Shown here: positions 9,131 to 17,090 of the stretch, one piece after another
Layout: every line of letters begins with the position of its first letter
Position numbering within the stretch: the stretch's first letter is position 1
NCBI GenBank assembly: GCA_965233665.1
Contig: CBDDTG010000021.1
Coordinates: 1-64,000 of the forward strand
From: Bacterioplanes sp965233665
GTDB taxonomy: Bacteria; Pseudomonadota; Gammaproteobacteria; Pseudomonadales; Oceanobacteraceae
Direction of reading: 5' to 3'
Length of the DNA: 64,000 nt
Position numbers and translations under genes: made by a program
Notes under the pieces: generated by a model
The model's input: only the letters and a program-made list of their open reading frames with translations
Told to the model about the DNA's origin: nothing
Databases searched by the model: none

Positions 9131-10648
9131 ATGTTGAATCAGTACCTGAAGAAAATTCTGTCGGCGCGGGTTTATGACGTCGCCATTGAGTCGCCTCTGC
9201 ATCAAGCACCGTTTCTCAGCGAGCGTCTGGGCAATCATATTTGGGTCAAGCGAGAAGACGAGCAGCCGGTGTATTCCTTCAAAATTCGCGGCGCCTACAA
9301 CAAGGTCGTGCAGCTGACCGAAGAAGAAAAAGCCCGCGGTGTGGTAGCGGCTTCCGCCGGCAATCATGCCCAGGGGCTGGCGCTGGCAGCGAAAGAGCTG
9401 GGCATCAAGGCTACCATCGTCATGCCGCGGACCACGCCGGAAATCAAGGTGAAGTCAGTGAAAGCGCGTGGCGCCAAAGTGGTGCTGCATGGCGATGCCT
9501 TCGACGAAGCCTTTGCCTATTCGCAAAAGCTGGTGGAAGAAAAAGGCATGACCTACATCCACCCCTACGACGACCCGGAAACCATTGCCGGCCAGGGCAC
9601 CATTGGTATGGAAATCCTGCGCCAAATGCGTGACCCGGTCGATGCCATTTTTGTTCCCGTCGGTGGCGGCGGCTTGATTGCGGGGGTGGCCGCCTACGTT
9701 AAATCATTGCGTCCAGAAGTACGCATCGTGGGTGTTGAAAGCACGGAGTCGGCATCGCTGGCGGCGGCGCTGGAAGCCGGTGAGCGGGTGATTCTGCCGC
9801 AAGTTGGCATCTTTGCCGACGGTGTGGCGGTGGCTCAGATCGGAGAAAACACGTGGGAAGTGTGCAAAGACCATGTCGATGAAGTCATCACGGTGACGCC
9901 GGACGAAATCTGTGCCGCCGTCAAAGACACCTTTGATGATACCCGCGCGGTGTGTGAACCCGCCGGAGCTTTGAGCGTAGCGGGGCTCAAAAAATACGTT
10001 GAGCGCGAAGGCTGCGAAAACCAGCATTTGATCGCCATTCTCAGCGGCGCCAACGTCAACTTCGATCGCTTGCGTTACATCTCGGAAGTGGCAGAAATCG
10101 GTGAAGGCCGAGAAGTGATTCTGGCGGTGACCATTCCCGAGCAGCCCGGCAGCTTCCAGAAATTTTGCAGCTTGCTGGGCAAGCGTCCTATCACTGAGTT
10201 CAATTACCGTTACGGTGATGACAACCGGGCGCAGATTTACGTTGGCGTAAAGGTCGGCGCAGAGCCTGGCGCCCAGCAAGCATTGCTGGATGAGCTGATT
10301 GCCCACGATTACCCGGTTACGGATTTGACCCACAGCGAAATTGCTAAATACCACATTCGTCATATGGTCGGTGGTCATGCCCCGGTGTCGGTGGCGGACG
10401 AGCATTTGTATCGTTTTGAGTTTCCTGAGCGTCCAGGCGCGTTGCTGAACTTTCTGCGCACGTTGGGCAAGCGCTTTAACATCTCGCTGTTCCATTATCG
10501 CAATCATGGTGCGGCGTATGGCCGGGTATTGGTGGGGCTGCAGGTGCCCGAGGGCAAAGAAGCGGAGCTGCGTAAGTATTTGAAAGCGCTCGGTTACCGC
10601 TATTGGGACGAAACAGATAACACCGCTTATCACTTGTTTTTGCGTTAG
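9131..10648 (+). CDS. ilvA: Threonine ammonia-lyase, biosynthetic
   Basis: PLP-dependent deamination of threonine to 2-oxobutanoate, the first step of isoleucine synthesis. The 505 residues match the long biosynthetic form. The catalytic domain contains VYSFKIRGAYNKV (PLP lysine), SAGNHAQGLALAA, and the glycine loop PVGGGGLIAGVA. Two C-terminal ACT-like regulatory segments follow from about residue 325 (REVILAVTIPEQPGSF and LYRFEFPERPGALLNF), indicating feedback control by isoleucine. It is a single gene, followed by inverted repeats. Confidence 0.97.
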   Translation: MLNQYLKKILSARVYDVAIESPLHQAPFLSERLGNHIWVKREDEQPVYSFKIRGAYNKVVQLTEEEKARGVVAASAGNHAQGLALAAKELGIKATIVMPRTTPEIKVKSVKARGAKVVLHGDAFDEAFAYSQKLVEEKGMTYIHPYDDPETIAGQGTIGMEILRQMRDPVDAIFVPVGGGGLIAGVAAYVKSLRPEVRIVGVESTESASLAAALEAGERVILPQVGIFADGVAVAQIGENTWEVCKDHVDEVITVTPDEICAAVKDTFDDTRAVCEPAGALSVAGLKKYVEREGCENQHLIAILSGANVNFDRLRYISEVAEIGEGREVILAVTIPEQPGSFQKFCSLLGKRPITEFNYRYGDDNRAQIYVGVKVGAEPGAQQALLDELIAHDYPVTDLTHSEIAKYHIRHMVGGHAPVSVADEHLYRFEFPERPGALLNFLRTLGKRFNISLFHYRNHGAAYGRVLVGLQVPEGKEAELRKYLKALGYRYWDETDNTAYHLFLR

Positions 10649-10661
10649 TTTTTGGGCACGC

Positions 10662-10769
10662 CGGGTCAATGTGACGGAGCTGTCAGCTTTCATCTTGTTA
10701 CATTGACCCGATTGCTGACACTGTCATTCATGTCAGGCGAAGTTGGCGGGCCACGGCCGGCAGCCGTGG
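10662..10769. repeat. Two inverted repeats downstream of ilvA
   Basis: CGGGTCAATGTGAC (10662-10675) is the near-perfect inverse (13 of 14) of GTTACATTGACCCG (10697-10710), separated by 21 bp. A second hairpin, CCACGGC / GCCGTGG (10751-10757 and 10763-10769, loop of 5), follows. Neither has a T-run. They could be an ilvA 3' structure or an operator for the following solute-binding-protein gene; the sequence does not decide. Confidence 0.5.
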
Positions 10770-10854
10770 TTAGGCGAACTACTATTAGAGTGTCAAAAAG
10801 CTCATTAACTCTTGCCTGTTTGTGCCGGCCAGAGCGTGGTAATGGAGACTCGCC

Positions 10855-11643
10855 GTGAAACTCATGATCTGCATGTTTTTGTTATTGCTGCTGCCACAGG
10901 CGTATGCCAGTACTTGCCAGCATTTCACTGCCAGCGGTAATGCGGAATACCCGCCGTATCTTTGGCGTTCGGCGGACGATTCGATGAAATTAGTGGGTGC
11001 CAACGCCATGCTGATGGACTACATCGGTGAGCAGCTGGGGGTGACCATCGACATCGGTTACGTCGGCCCTTGGGGGCGCACCCAAGAAGAGTTGGCCAAA
11101 GGCCACATCGACTTTATTGCCGGAGCTTTTTTCACCGAACCTCGCACCCAGCGCATGGATTACCTAAGGCCCGCCTTCCAGGTCACGCAAACCGCCGTTT
11201 GGGTGAGTGAGTACCGCCCGTTTGAGTACCGCCAATGGCAAGATCTGATCGGTCGACAAGGGGTCACTGTTATTAACAACAGTTTCGGTCAGGAGTTTGA
11301 CGAGTTTGCGGCGCAAAACCTCACCATTCACGAAGCCGTTAAGCTGGAGCAGGGGCTGCGCATGTTGCAGGGCGACCGCGTGGATTATTTCATTTATGAA
11401 CTCAACCCAGGCAAAGCGTATGCCTCGCAGCTCGGTATTTCAGACGTGCGGCCGTTGGCGGTGCCAATATCACAGGAACCGCTGTATTTAACCATGTCGA
11501 AGAAGTCTGTCTGCAATACCCCTAAGTTTCGCCAGCAGCTGCAAGCTGTATTGCAAAAAGCCCAGCAAGAAAAGGTGATGGAAGGCTTTTTACGACAAGC
11601 CATGCGCGATTGGGAAAAACGCGGATCGACGAGTTTGGAATAA
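10855..11643 (+). CDS. Periplasmic solute-binding protein, family 3 type
   Basis: A 262-residue secreted protein starting at GTG 10855, with GGAG 8 nt upstream. A signal peptide is evident (KLMICMFLLLLLPQAYAS). The mature part has the bilobal amino-acid-binding pattern: YPPYLW near the N-terminus, GANAMLMDYIGEQLGV, and GHIDFIAGAFFTEPR typical of family 3 proteins. Two cysteines (about 21 and 218) could form a disulfide. No permease or ATPase gene is adjacent, so it may act as a stand-alone binding protein or sensor input rather than as part of a local ABC transporter. The ligand cannot be deduced. Confidence 0.8.
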   Translation: MKLMICMFLLLLLPQAYASTCQHFTASGNAEYPPYLWRSADDSMKLVGANAMLMDYIGEQLGVTIDIGYVGPWGRTQEELAKGHIDFIAGAFFTEPRTQRMDYLRPAFQVTQTAVWVSEYRPFEYRQWQDLIGRQGVTVINNSFGQEFDEFAAQNLTIHEAVKLEQGLRMLQGDRVDYFIYELNPGKAYASQLGISDVRPLAVPISQEPLYLTMSKKSVCNTPKFRQQLQAVLQKAQQEKVMEGFLRQAMRDWEKRGSTSLE

Positions 11644-11655
11644 TCTTCGCAGCCA

Positions 11656-12246
11656 TCACACCCTACCTTTGGTGAAGCGCTCGCGGTTGGCCTGTTTCTT
11701 CCGGTCGCTTTTACGCAGCAACACATAAAAGGCACCGGAACCGCCATGATGTATCTGGGCGGTGTGAAATGCTTGCACGTCGTCCAAATCCTGTAGCCAG
11801 TGCACCAAATAACTTTTGAGCAGTGCTGGATCTTCGACATTGCGATCACCTTTGCCCGGCATCATCAGCACACTGCGTAAGTCGTGCTCTAGGCAGTCAT
11901 TGATGAAGCGAAATACCTCTCGGCGAGCCTGATCAATGGTGCGACGGTGCAGATCCAGCCGGGCCTCAATTTCATATTTACCCAGCCGTAGCTTGCGAAA
12001 CACGCCGTCCTGAATGCCGGGGCGCTTGTAGCCAATGATGTCGTGTGGCCCCACGCGCTCAACTTCGGACAGGCGTAAGTGGTTGGGATCATGCCCTTGG
12101 TTTTCGTTCATCGCCGCTTGCTGGCGGGCGGCGGCGTTGGCTTTGGCCAGGTCCGGGCCGCGTCGCAGTTGCACCTTTGGGCGCTGGGGCAAACGCTTTA
12201 CCCCCTGCATTTCCTGTAAAAACAGATCGTCGTCAGACTCAGCCAT
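11656..12246 (-). CDS. Smr/MutS2-type domain protein
   Basis: A 196-residue protein with a basic, probably flexible N-terminal half and a C-terminal Smr domain: the conserved LDLHRRTIDQARREVFRFI, then SVLMMPGKGDRN (the variant of the usual HGKG loop) and AQIHHGGSGAFYVLLRK. Smr domains bind or nick nucleic acids and in some proteins cleave RNA on collided ribosomes; the actual substrate here is unknown. ATG 12246 has AGAGGTG upstream. It faces the solute-binding-protein gene tail-to-tail with 12 bp between. Confidence 0.88.
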   Translation of the reverse strand: MAESDDDLFLQEMQGVKRLPQRPKVQLRRGPDLAKANAAARQQAAMNENQGHDPNHLRLSEVERVGPHDIIGYKRPGIQDGVFRKLRLGKYEIEARLDLHRRTIDQARREVFRFINDCLEHDLRSVLMMPGKGDRNVEDPALLKSYLVHWLQDLDDVQAFHTAQIHHGGSGAFYVLLRKSDRKKQANRERFTKGRV

Positions 12247-12409
12247 GGTTTCACCTCTTAACACTGTCTTCGCGATGAGGCTCGCTGCATCGCTGACCTA
12301 TGATACCGCAGCTAACACACTTCTTTGCGTGCCCAGACACTACTTTTAAAGCCCCTGTTTTATTGTGGAAATGCGAGCCGTGATCGCATTAACCCTGAGG
12401 ACTTTCAAT

Positions 12410-12931
12410 ATGATTCGCTTTAATCACAGAAGTGCCATCGTCGCCATGGCGGTGGTTGCGCTCAGCCAACCGGCATGGGCGTTTAAAGGACAGCATCGTG
12501 AGTTGGACTGGGCACAGCAGCTGCAACTCAGTGAACAGCAGCAACAACAGCTGCAACAACTGGAGCAGCGCCATCGTAAAGATGCACAACAGCAGCGTCA
12601 GGCGATGCATGCTGAAATGCGCGCCTTGCTGACGCCGGAGCAGCGTCAACAAGCCGATGAGCTGCTGCAGCAGCGTCAGCAAAAAATGCAGCAACGACGT
12701 GTATCGCAGCTAAGTCAGAAGCTGTCTCTGACGGCAGAGCAGCGTGAGCAACTGCAGCAATCGCTGCAGCCAACGGCGAGCTGGCCGCCAACACTGCAGC
12801 ACAAACACCAACAGCGTCAGCAGCTGGAGCAACAGCTCGGACTCATTCTGACCAGTCAGCAGCAACAGCAGTGGCAGGCGATGCAGCAGCGTCAGCACAA
12901 ACGCTTTCACCATCACCGCCAGTCACTTTAA
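12410..12931 (+). CDS. Spy/CpxP-like periplasmic protein, Gln-rich
   Basis: A 173-residue protein with a cleavable signal (SAIVAMAVVALSQPAWA) and a long, almost entirely helical body of Gln (dominant), Arg, Leu and His. Three LTxxQ-like repeats (LTPEQRQQ, LTAEQREQ, LTSQQQQQ) are the mark of the Spy/CpxP group, which acts as periplasmic chaperones or stress sensors. Start ATG 12410 has TGAGGA 8 nt upstream; the frame is open further 5' but without a signal sequence. The Gln content is much higher than in E. coli Spy or CpxP. No cpx two-component genes are nearby. The family call is moderately secure; the role is inferred. Confidence 0.72.
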   Translation: MIRFNHRSAIVAMAVVALSQPAWAFKGQHRELDWAQQLQLSEQQQQQLQQLEQRHRKDAQQQRQAMHAEMRALLTPEQRQQADELLQQRQQKMQQRRVSQLSQKLSLTAEQREQLQQSLQPTASWPPTLQHKHQQRQQLEQQLGLILTSQQQQQWQAMQQRQHKRFHHHRQSL

Positions 12932-12956
12932 CTGTGAGCTGGCCAAAGCCCTTCTT

Positions 12957-13673
12957 TTAGAAGCTGTATACCAAGGTCACACCGAACTCACGATCGGTGT
13001 TGACCTTATCTTCAGGCACTTTGTCGGTGTATTCGACGCTGTAACTGATCTTGGTTGCCAGCGTTCCGATGACATTGCTTTTGAGGCTGGTTTCAGACGC
13101 ATACACACTGTTGTCCTGACCGGGTTCAGCGCTTATTTCTTGGATCAGTTGTACCGTTGGAGCAATGTTCCAAGTGAGCTTGCTGGCCAGCCGGCCAATC
13201 CATTCTTCATCGACGACATCACTGTCTTTGATTTTGTCGTGACGATAACCTGGGCCTGCTTCAATGTGCCATTTGAGTTCGTCTTGGGTGAATATTCGAT
13301 AGCCATAACCGATGGCCGCAGTGGTTCGGTATTCAAAACCGGAAAAGCGATCGCGCTCTTGTTTGAGCACCGATGCCAAATATGAGCGTTTGCTGAAGTT
13401 GCGATCCAGCTGTAACTCGCCAACGTATTTTTCTTTTGACGTTTCACCATCTTCCTTGCTGCTGCGGGCCGTGAGTTTTAGCGCTTTGTCCCAGCGCTTG
13501 CCTTCATGTTTGATGTTGAACTTACCGTTGAGATCGCTGCTGTCGGTATTACCTGAGGTCAGCAAATAGCCCAGTTCAGATGCGCCGCTCCAAGCACTTT
13601 GCGGTGCATCGTCGGCAACGGCGCTGGCACTGATGACACTCAGCGCTAGGGCCAGGGAAGAAAAAGCTTTCAT
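12957..13673 (-). CDS. DUF481 family outer-membrane beta-barrel protein
   Basis: A 238-residue protein with a signal peptide (MKAFSSLALALSVISASAVA) and alternating beta-strand pattern ending in VTLVYSF, a C-terminal Phe as expected of barrel proteins. The segment WSGASELGYLLTSGNTDSS is the DUF481 signature, repeated strands such as YRTTAAIGYGYRIF follow. This resembles the YdiY group of salt- or acid-induced outer-membrane proteins; no substrate is known. It is a single gene between spy-like and MATE genes. Confidence 0.85.
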   Translation of the reverse strand: MKAFSSLALALSVISASAVADDAPQSAWSGASELGYLLTSGNTDSSDLNGKFNIKHEGKRWDKALKLTARSSKEDGETSKEKYVGELQLDRNFSKRSYLASVLKQERDRFSGFEYRTTAAIGYGYRIFTQDELKWHIEAGPGYRHDKIKDSDVVDEEWIGRLASKLTWNIAPTVQLIQEISAEPGQDNSVYASETSLKSNVIGTLATKISYSVEYTDKVPEDKVNTDREFGVTLVYSF

Positions 13674-13813
13674 GAATAAATCCTCAGGACTGTCACGCGA
13701 TTAAAACCAGGCGGCAGATTAACGAGCTGAGTTGCCAGCTGCAACAGTCTGTGCCGGGCATGGTGCACACACTTCGTCTACAGTAAGCGGCCGCAGACAA
13801 ATAGAGATTCGAT

Positions 13814-15190
13814 GTGCGTGAAGCAATCTTAACGGCGCCGGTAAAGACGGTGCTGACCCAGCTGACTCGGCCCATGGTAGTGGGGATTCTGGCGGTATTC
13901 TTTTTCAACCTGGTCGATACCTGGTTTATCAGTTTGTTGGGCACCGACAGCTTGGCGGCGGTAGGCTTTGCCTTGCCTGTGACCATGCTGGTAATGAACT
14001 TGGCCATTGGTTTGGGCATTGCCTCGGGGGCGTTGGTAGCACATGCCTTTGGCGCGGATGATCATACGGCTGCACGGCAGACCACCACCGCGTCGTTGGC
14101 GTTGGCGCTGGTATTGGGTGTGGTGCTGGCCGTGGTCGGTTGGTGGTTGAATCCTTGGCTGTTTCAATGGCTCGGTGCGGATAAAGCCCTGATGGCGGAT
14201 ATCTGGGGCTATATGCGCTGGTGGTGGCCATCGAGTGTGTTGATGCTGTTAATGATGATTCAAAACAGCGCCTTGCGCGCTGGTGGTAATACGCGTTTGC
14301 CGGCGCGCATGATGATCACTGCAGCGGTGTTAAATGCGGCTTTGGATCCATTGCTGATCTTCGGTTGGGGGCCGCTGCCTGCGATGGGCGTAGGTGGTGC
14401 GGCATTGGCCAGTGGTTTGTGCTGGCTGTTGGTGATTGCAGTGATTTTGCCGCACCAGTGGCGCCAGGGCCTGTTGGGCTTTGCTGGTTTGTCGTTGGCG
14501 TCGATCACGGCGCTATGGCGACGTTTACTGGCTTTAGGCGTACCGGCGATGGTCACCAATATGCTGGTGCCGCTCGCCGGAGCCATTCTGCTGAAATGGG
14601 TGGCTCCCATGGGTGAACAAGCGGTGGCGGGATTTGGTGTCGGCATGCGTTTGGAGCCCTTTGCGATTGTGGTGGCGTTGGCGCTGACCTCCACGTTGCC
14701 GGTGTTTGTGGCACAAAATCGTGCTGCTCATCAGTGGTCGCGTATCTGGGAGGCGCTGACGTTGTCGTTTCGCTTCTTGTTGTTATGGCAGGGGCTTATT
14801 TGCTTATTGCTGTGGCTCAGTGCTGATGGGTTGGCACAATTGTTCTCTGCGGATGCGGGTGTGCAGGCTTACATTGTTGCCTTCGTTCGCTGGTTGCCGC
14901 TCGGCTATGCCGGCATGGGCATCGTGCTGTGCGCCAACGCTGTGCTCAACGCATTGCAGAAGACTCAGGTGTCGATGCTGGTCAATGGCGTGCGCTTATT
15001 TGCTTTGTATGTGCCAGCTGCCTGGCTGGGCATGCAGCTGGGCCAGCACTGGGGCTGGTCTTACCAAGGACTGTTACTGGGAGCTGCCGTGGGCAATGCC
15101 ATCGCCGGCTGCTGGGTTTGGTGGCTGGTGCAGCGTTTGCAAGCCGGCAGACAAGTGGCAGTTGCCGGCCGGCGTTTGGTGCTGGAGTAG
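13814..15190 (+). CDS. MATE family efflux transporter
   Basis: A 458-residue integral membrane protein with about 12 hydrophobic segments in two related halves. Conserved MATE features: NLVDTWFISLLGTDSLAAVGFALPV near the N-terminus and the second-half counterpart GFGVGMRLEPFAIVVALAL. These carriers export cationic drugs or metabolites in exchange for Na+ or H+. The GTG start at 13814 gives the right N-terminus; an ATG two bases earlier is in another frame. The substrate is unknown. It diverges from the DUF481 gene across a 140-bp gap without a clear promoter. Confidence 0.92.
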   Translation: MREAILTAPVKTVLTQLTRPMVVGILAVFFFNLVDTWFISLLGTDSLAAVGFALPVTMLVMNLAIGLGIASGALVAHAFGADDHTAARQTTTASLALALVLGVVLAVVGWWLNPWLFQWLGADKALMADIWGYMRWWWPSSVLMLLMMIQNSALRAGGNTRLPARMMITAAVLNAALDPLLIFGWGPLPAMGVGGAALASGLCWLLVIAVILPHQWRQGLLGFAGLSLASITALWRRLLALGVPAMVTNMLVPLAGAILLKWVAPMGEQAVAGFGVGMRLEPFAIVVALALTSTLPVFVAQNRAAHQWSRIWEALTLSFRFLLLWQGLICLLLWLSADGLAQLFSADAGVQAYIVAFVRWLPLGYAGMGIVLCANAVLNALQKTQVSMLVNGVRLFALYVPAAWLGMQLGQHWGWSYQGLLLGAAVGNAIAGCWVWWLVQRLQAGRQVAVAGRRLVLE

Positions 15191-15198
15191 CTCGGTCA

Positions 15199-15534
15199 TT
15201 AGGGCTTACGGGAATCGGTTAGGCGCTGGGATAAGCGGCCGCTCAGCCAATCCTTGAGCATGATCCAGTCGCCGATAAAGCTCCACAGAGGGTAGCGAAA
15301 GGTAGCGGGCTTATTGTGCTCAAAAAAGAAATGGCCGATCCAAGCTTGGCCGTAGCCCGCAATCAGCGCCAGCGGCAGCCATGACCAGGCACCACTGAGC
15401 ACACACACGAGCACTATCGCTAAGGCGCTGAGGCTGCCACTGTAGTGCAGGGCACGACATACTGGATGCCCATGTTCTGCCAAATAGTAGGGATAAAACT
15501 CGGCGAAGCTGGAAAACTCTTTGGGCTCGCTCAT
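15199..15534 (-). CDS. DUF962 / Mpo1-like membrane protein
   Basis: A 111-residue protein with FYPYYLAEHGHPVCRALHYSG, a hydrophobic stretch SALAIVLVCVLSGAWSWLPL, and GQAWIGHFFFEHNKPATF. These His-containing motifs are those of the Mpo1 family; yeast Mpo1 is an Fe2+-dependent dioxygenase in 2-hydroxy fatty-acid alpha-oxidation. All the conserved His are present, so activity is plausible, but the bacterial role is not established. It converges on the MATE gene with 8 bp between. Confidence 0.85.
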   Translation of the reverse strand: MSEPKEFSSFAEFYPYYLAEHGHPVCRALHYSGSLSALAIVLVCVLSGAWSWLPLALIAGYGQAWIGHFFFEHNKPATFRYPLWSFIGDWIMLKDWLSGRLSQRLTDSRKP

Positions 15535-15772
15535 GGCACACCTTCGTTATTGTTATCTGTCTTTGTCATAGTAACGGCCATGGTGGCCCAGAACAGGGCC
15601 GGTGGTGCCATTCGCCGACAAGCAAAGGCTATTCCGATATTCGCTTGGTTAAGGCGCCTGATGGCGGCTGGGGGGTGGGCGCGCAGCAAGGCCGCAGAGC
15701 GATGCTAAGCTGCTGCTACCGCATAGCCAATGTGCTGTGGGCGTATGCTTATCCAGCCTGACGAGGTGCGCG

Positions 15773-16990
15773 ATGCTTTATCAACTCAATGCCGGTATCA
15801 CCCGCTTTATGCAGCCCTGGCATGTATTAGCCAGACAAAGTCGCCAATGGTTATATCAACCCTGGAACCCGGCCAATGCCAGCTGGAGCCTGCGCTCATT
15901 GCGGGCGTCGGTAGAGTTGTTGGAGCGGCTCACCGACTCCTATGACAAACCGGATTGGCAGTTGGATACCACTTGGGTTCAAGACCAGCCGTGCGAGGTA
16001 CATTACGACTGTGTGCTGAGCAAGCCTTACTGTGATTTGCTGCATTTTCGTCGCCACCCCCAGCCTGAAGGCCAACCCAAAGTATTGATGCTGGCGCCGT
16101 TATCGGGCCATTACGCGACCCTATTGCGCGGCACAGTGCGCGAGTTCCTGCCAGACCATGAGGTCTACATCACCGATTGGCGCAACGCGCGTGAGGTAGC
16201 GGTCGAAGACGGTGGTTTCCATTTCGATGATTATGTCGACTATTTGATCGAGTTTTTGCGCTTCCTCGGCCCTGAAACGCACGTGATGGCGGTGTGTCAG
16301 CCGTGTGTGCCCGCTTTGGTTGCCGCCGCCGTGATGGCGGAGCGTGGAGTACCCTTGCCGCGCTCAATGACCTTAATGGGCGGGCCGGTAGACACTCGTA
16401 TCAGCCCAACGGACGTCAATGACTATGCCTCAGGCAAAGACCTGGCTTGGTTTCAGCGCAATGTTATTTGTCAGGTGCCCGCTGGCTTTCGCGGTCAAGG
16501 GCAGCTGGTGTATCCCGGGTTTATTCAGCTCACGGGGTTTATGTCGATGAATCTCGACAACCACATCAGCAAGCACTTTAAGTTCTTTAATGACTTGATT
16601 CGCGGCGACGGTGACAGTGCGGAAGCTCACCGCAGCTTTTATAACGAGTATTTAGCCGTGATGGACTTGCCCGCTCATTATTATTTGGAGACCATTCGGC
16701 GCGTCTTTTTGGAGCATCAGCTACCGCGTGATTGCATGCAGCATCGCGGTCATCCTGTCACCCTGGCAGCCATCGAGAATATGGCGCTGATGACGGTAGA
16801 GGGCGAGCTGGATGACATTACTGGCCGCGGCCAAACCGCTGCGGCGTTGGTTTTGTGTCGCAATGTCGACAATGCGCAGAAGCGGCATTTTGAGGTTGAA
16901 GGCGTGGGGCATTACGGCATTTTTAATGGTCGTCGCTTTCGTCAGCAAATTGCACCAGAGGTCAAAGATTTTATGCTTAAAAATCAATGA
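15773..16990 (+). CDS. phaZ: Intracellular polyhydroxyalkanoate depolymerase
   Basis: Hydrolyses stored polyhydroxyalkanoate granules. The product has 405 residues from MLYQLNAGITRFMQPW; GAGGTG precedes the ATG. An alpha/beta-hydrolase core is seen, with the nucleophile elbow VMAVCQPCVP at about residue 175. Here Cys replaces the usual Ser, as in the R. eutropha PhaZ1 group of intracellular depolymerases. The C-terminal depolymerase domain carries MTVEGELDDITGRGQT and the late His in VEGVGHYGIFNGRRF. No PHA synthase is in the window. A 97-bp inverted-repeat element begins 4 bp after the stop. Confidence 0.92.
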   Translation: MLYQLNAGITRFMQPWHVLARQSRQWLYQPWNPANASWSLRSLRASVELLERLTDSYDKPDWQLDTTWVQDQPCEVHYDCVLSKPYCDLLHFRRHPQPEGQPKVLMLAPLSGHYATLLRGTVREFLPDHEVYITDWRNAREVAVEDGGFHFDDYVDYLIEFLRFLGPETHVMAVCQPCVPALVAAAVMAERGVPLPRSMTLMGGPVDTRISPTDVNDYASGKDLAWFQRNVICQVPAGFRGQGQLVYPGFIQLTGFMSMNLDNHISKHFKFFNDLIRGDGDSAEAHRSFYNEYLAVMDLPAHYYLETIRRVFLEHQLPRDCMQHRGHPVTLAAIENMALMTVEGELDDITGRGQTAAALVLCRNVDNAQKRHFEVEGVGHYGIFNGRRFRQQIAPEVKDFMLKNQ

Positions 16991-16993
16991 GCG

Positions 16994-17090
16994 AGTGTCC
17001 TGAGCCAGAAGTTCGTATGCTTTCAGGGGGCTTTGAGGGCGCCCTCTAAGAGAGCGAATGGAAATATACGAACTTCTGACTCAGGACACT
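16994..17090. repeat. 97-bp element with 25-bp inverted termini (MITE-like or bidirectional terminator)
   Basis: The left arm, 16994-17018, is the inverse of the right arm, 17066-17090, with one mismatch in 25. The interior has a perfect 12-bp palindrome, GAGGGCGCCCTC, at 17035-17046, within 2 bp of the centre of the whole element, so the entire unit can fold into one long hairpin or cruciform. It exactly fills the gap between two convergent genes, and the right arm overlaps the stop codon of the kinase gene. No direct flanking duplication is evident and there is no T-run, so a degenerate miniature transposon-like repeat is as likely as a terminator. Confidence 0.75.
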
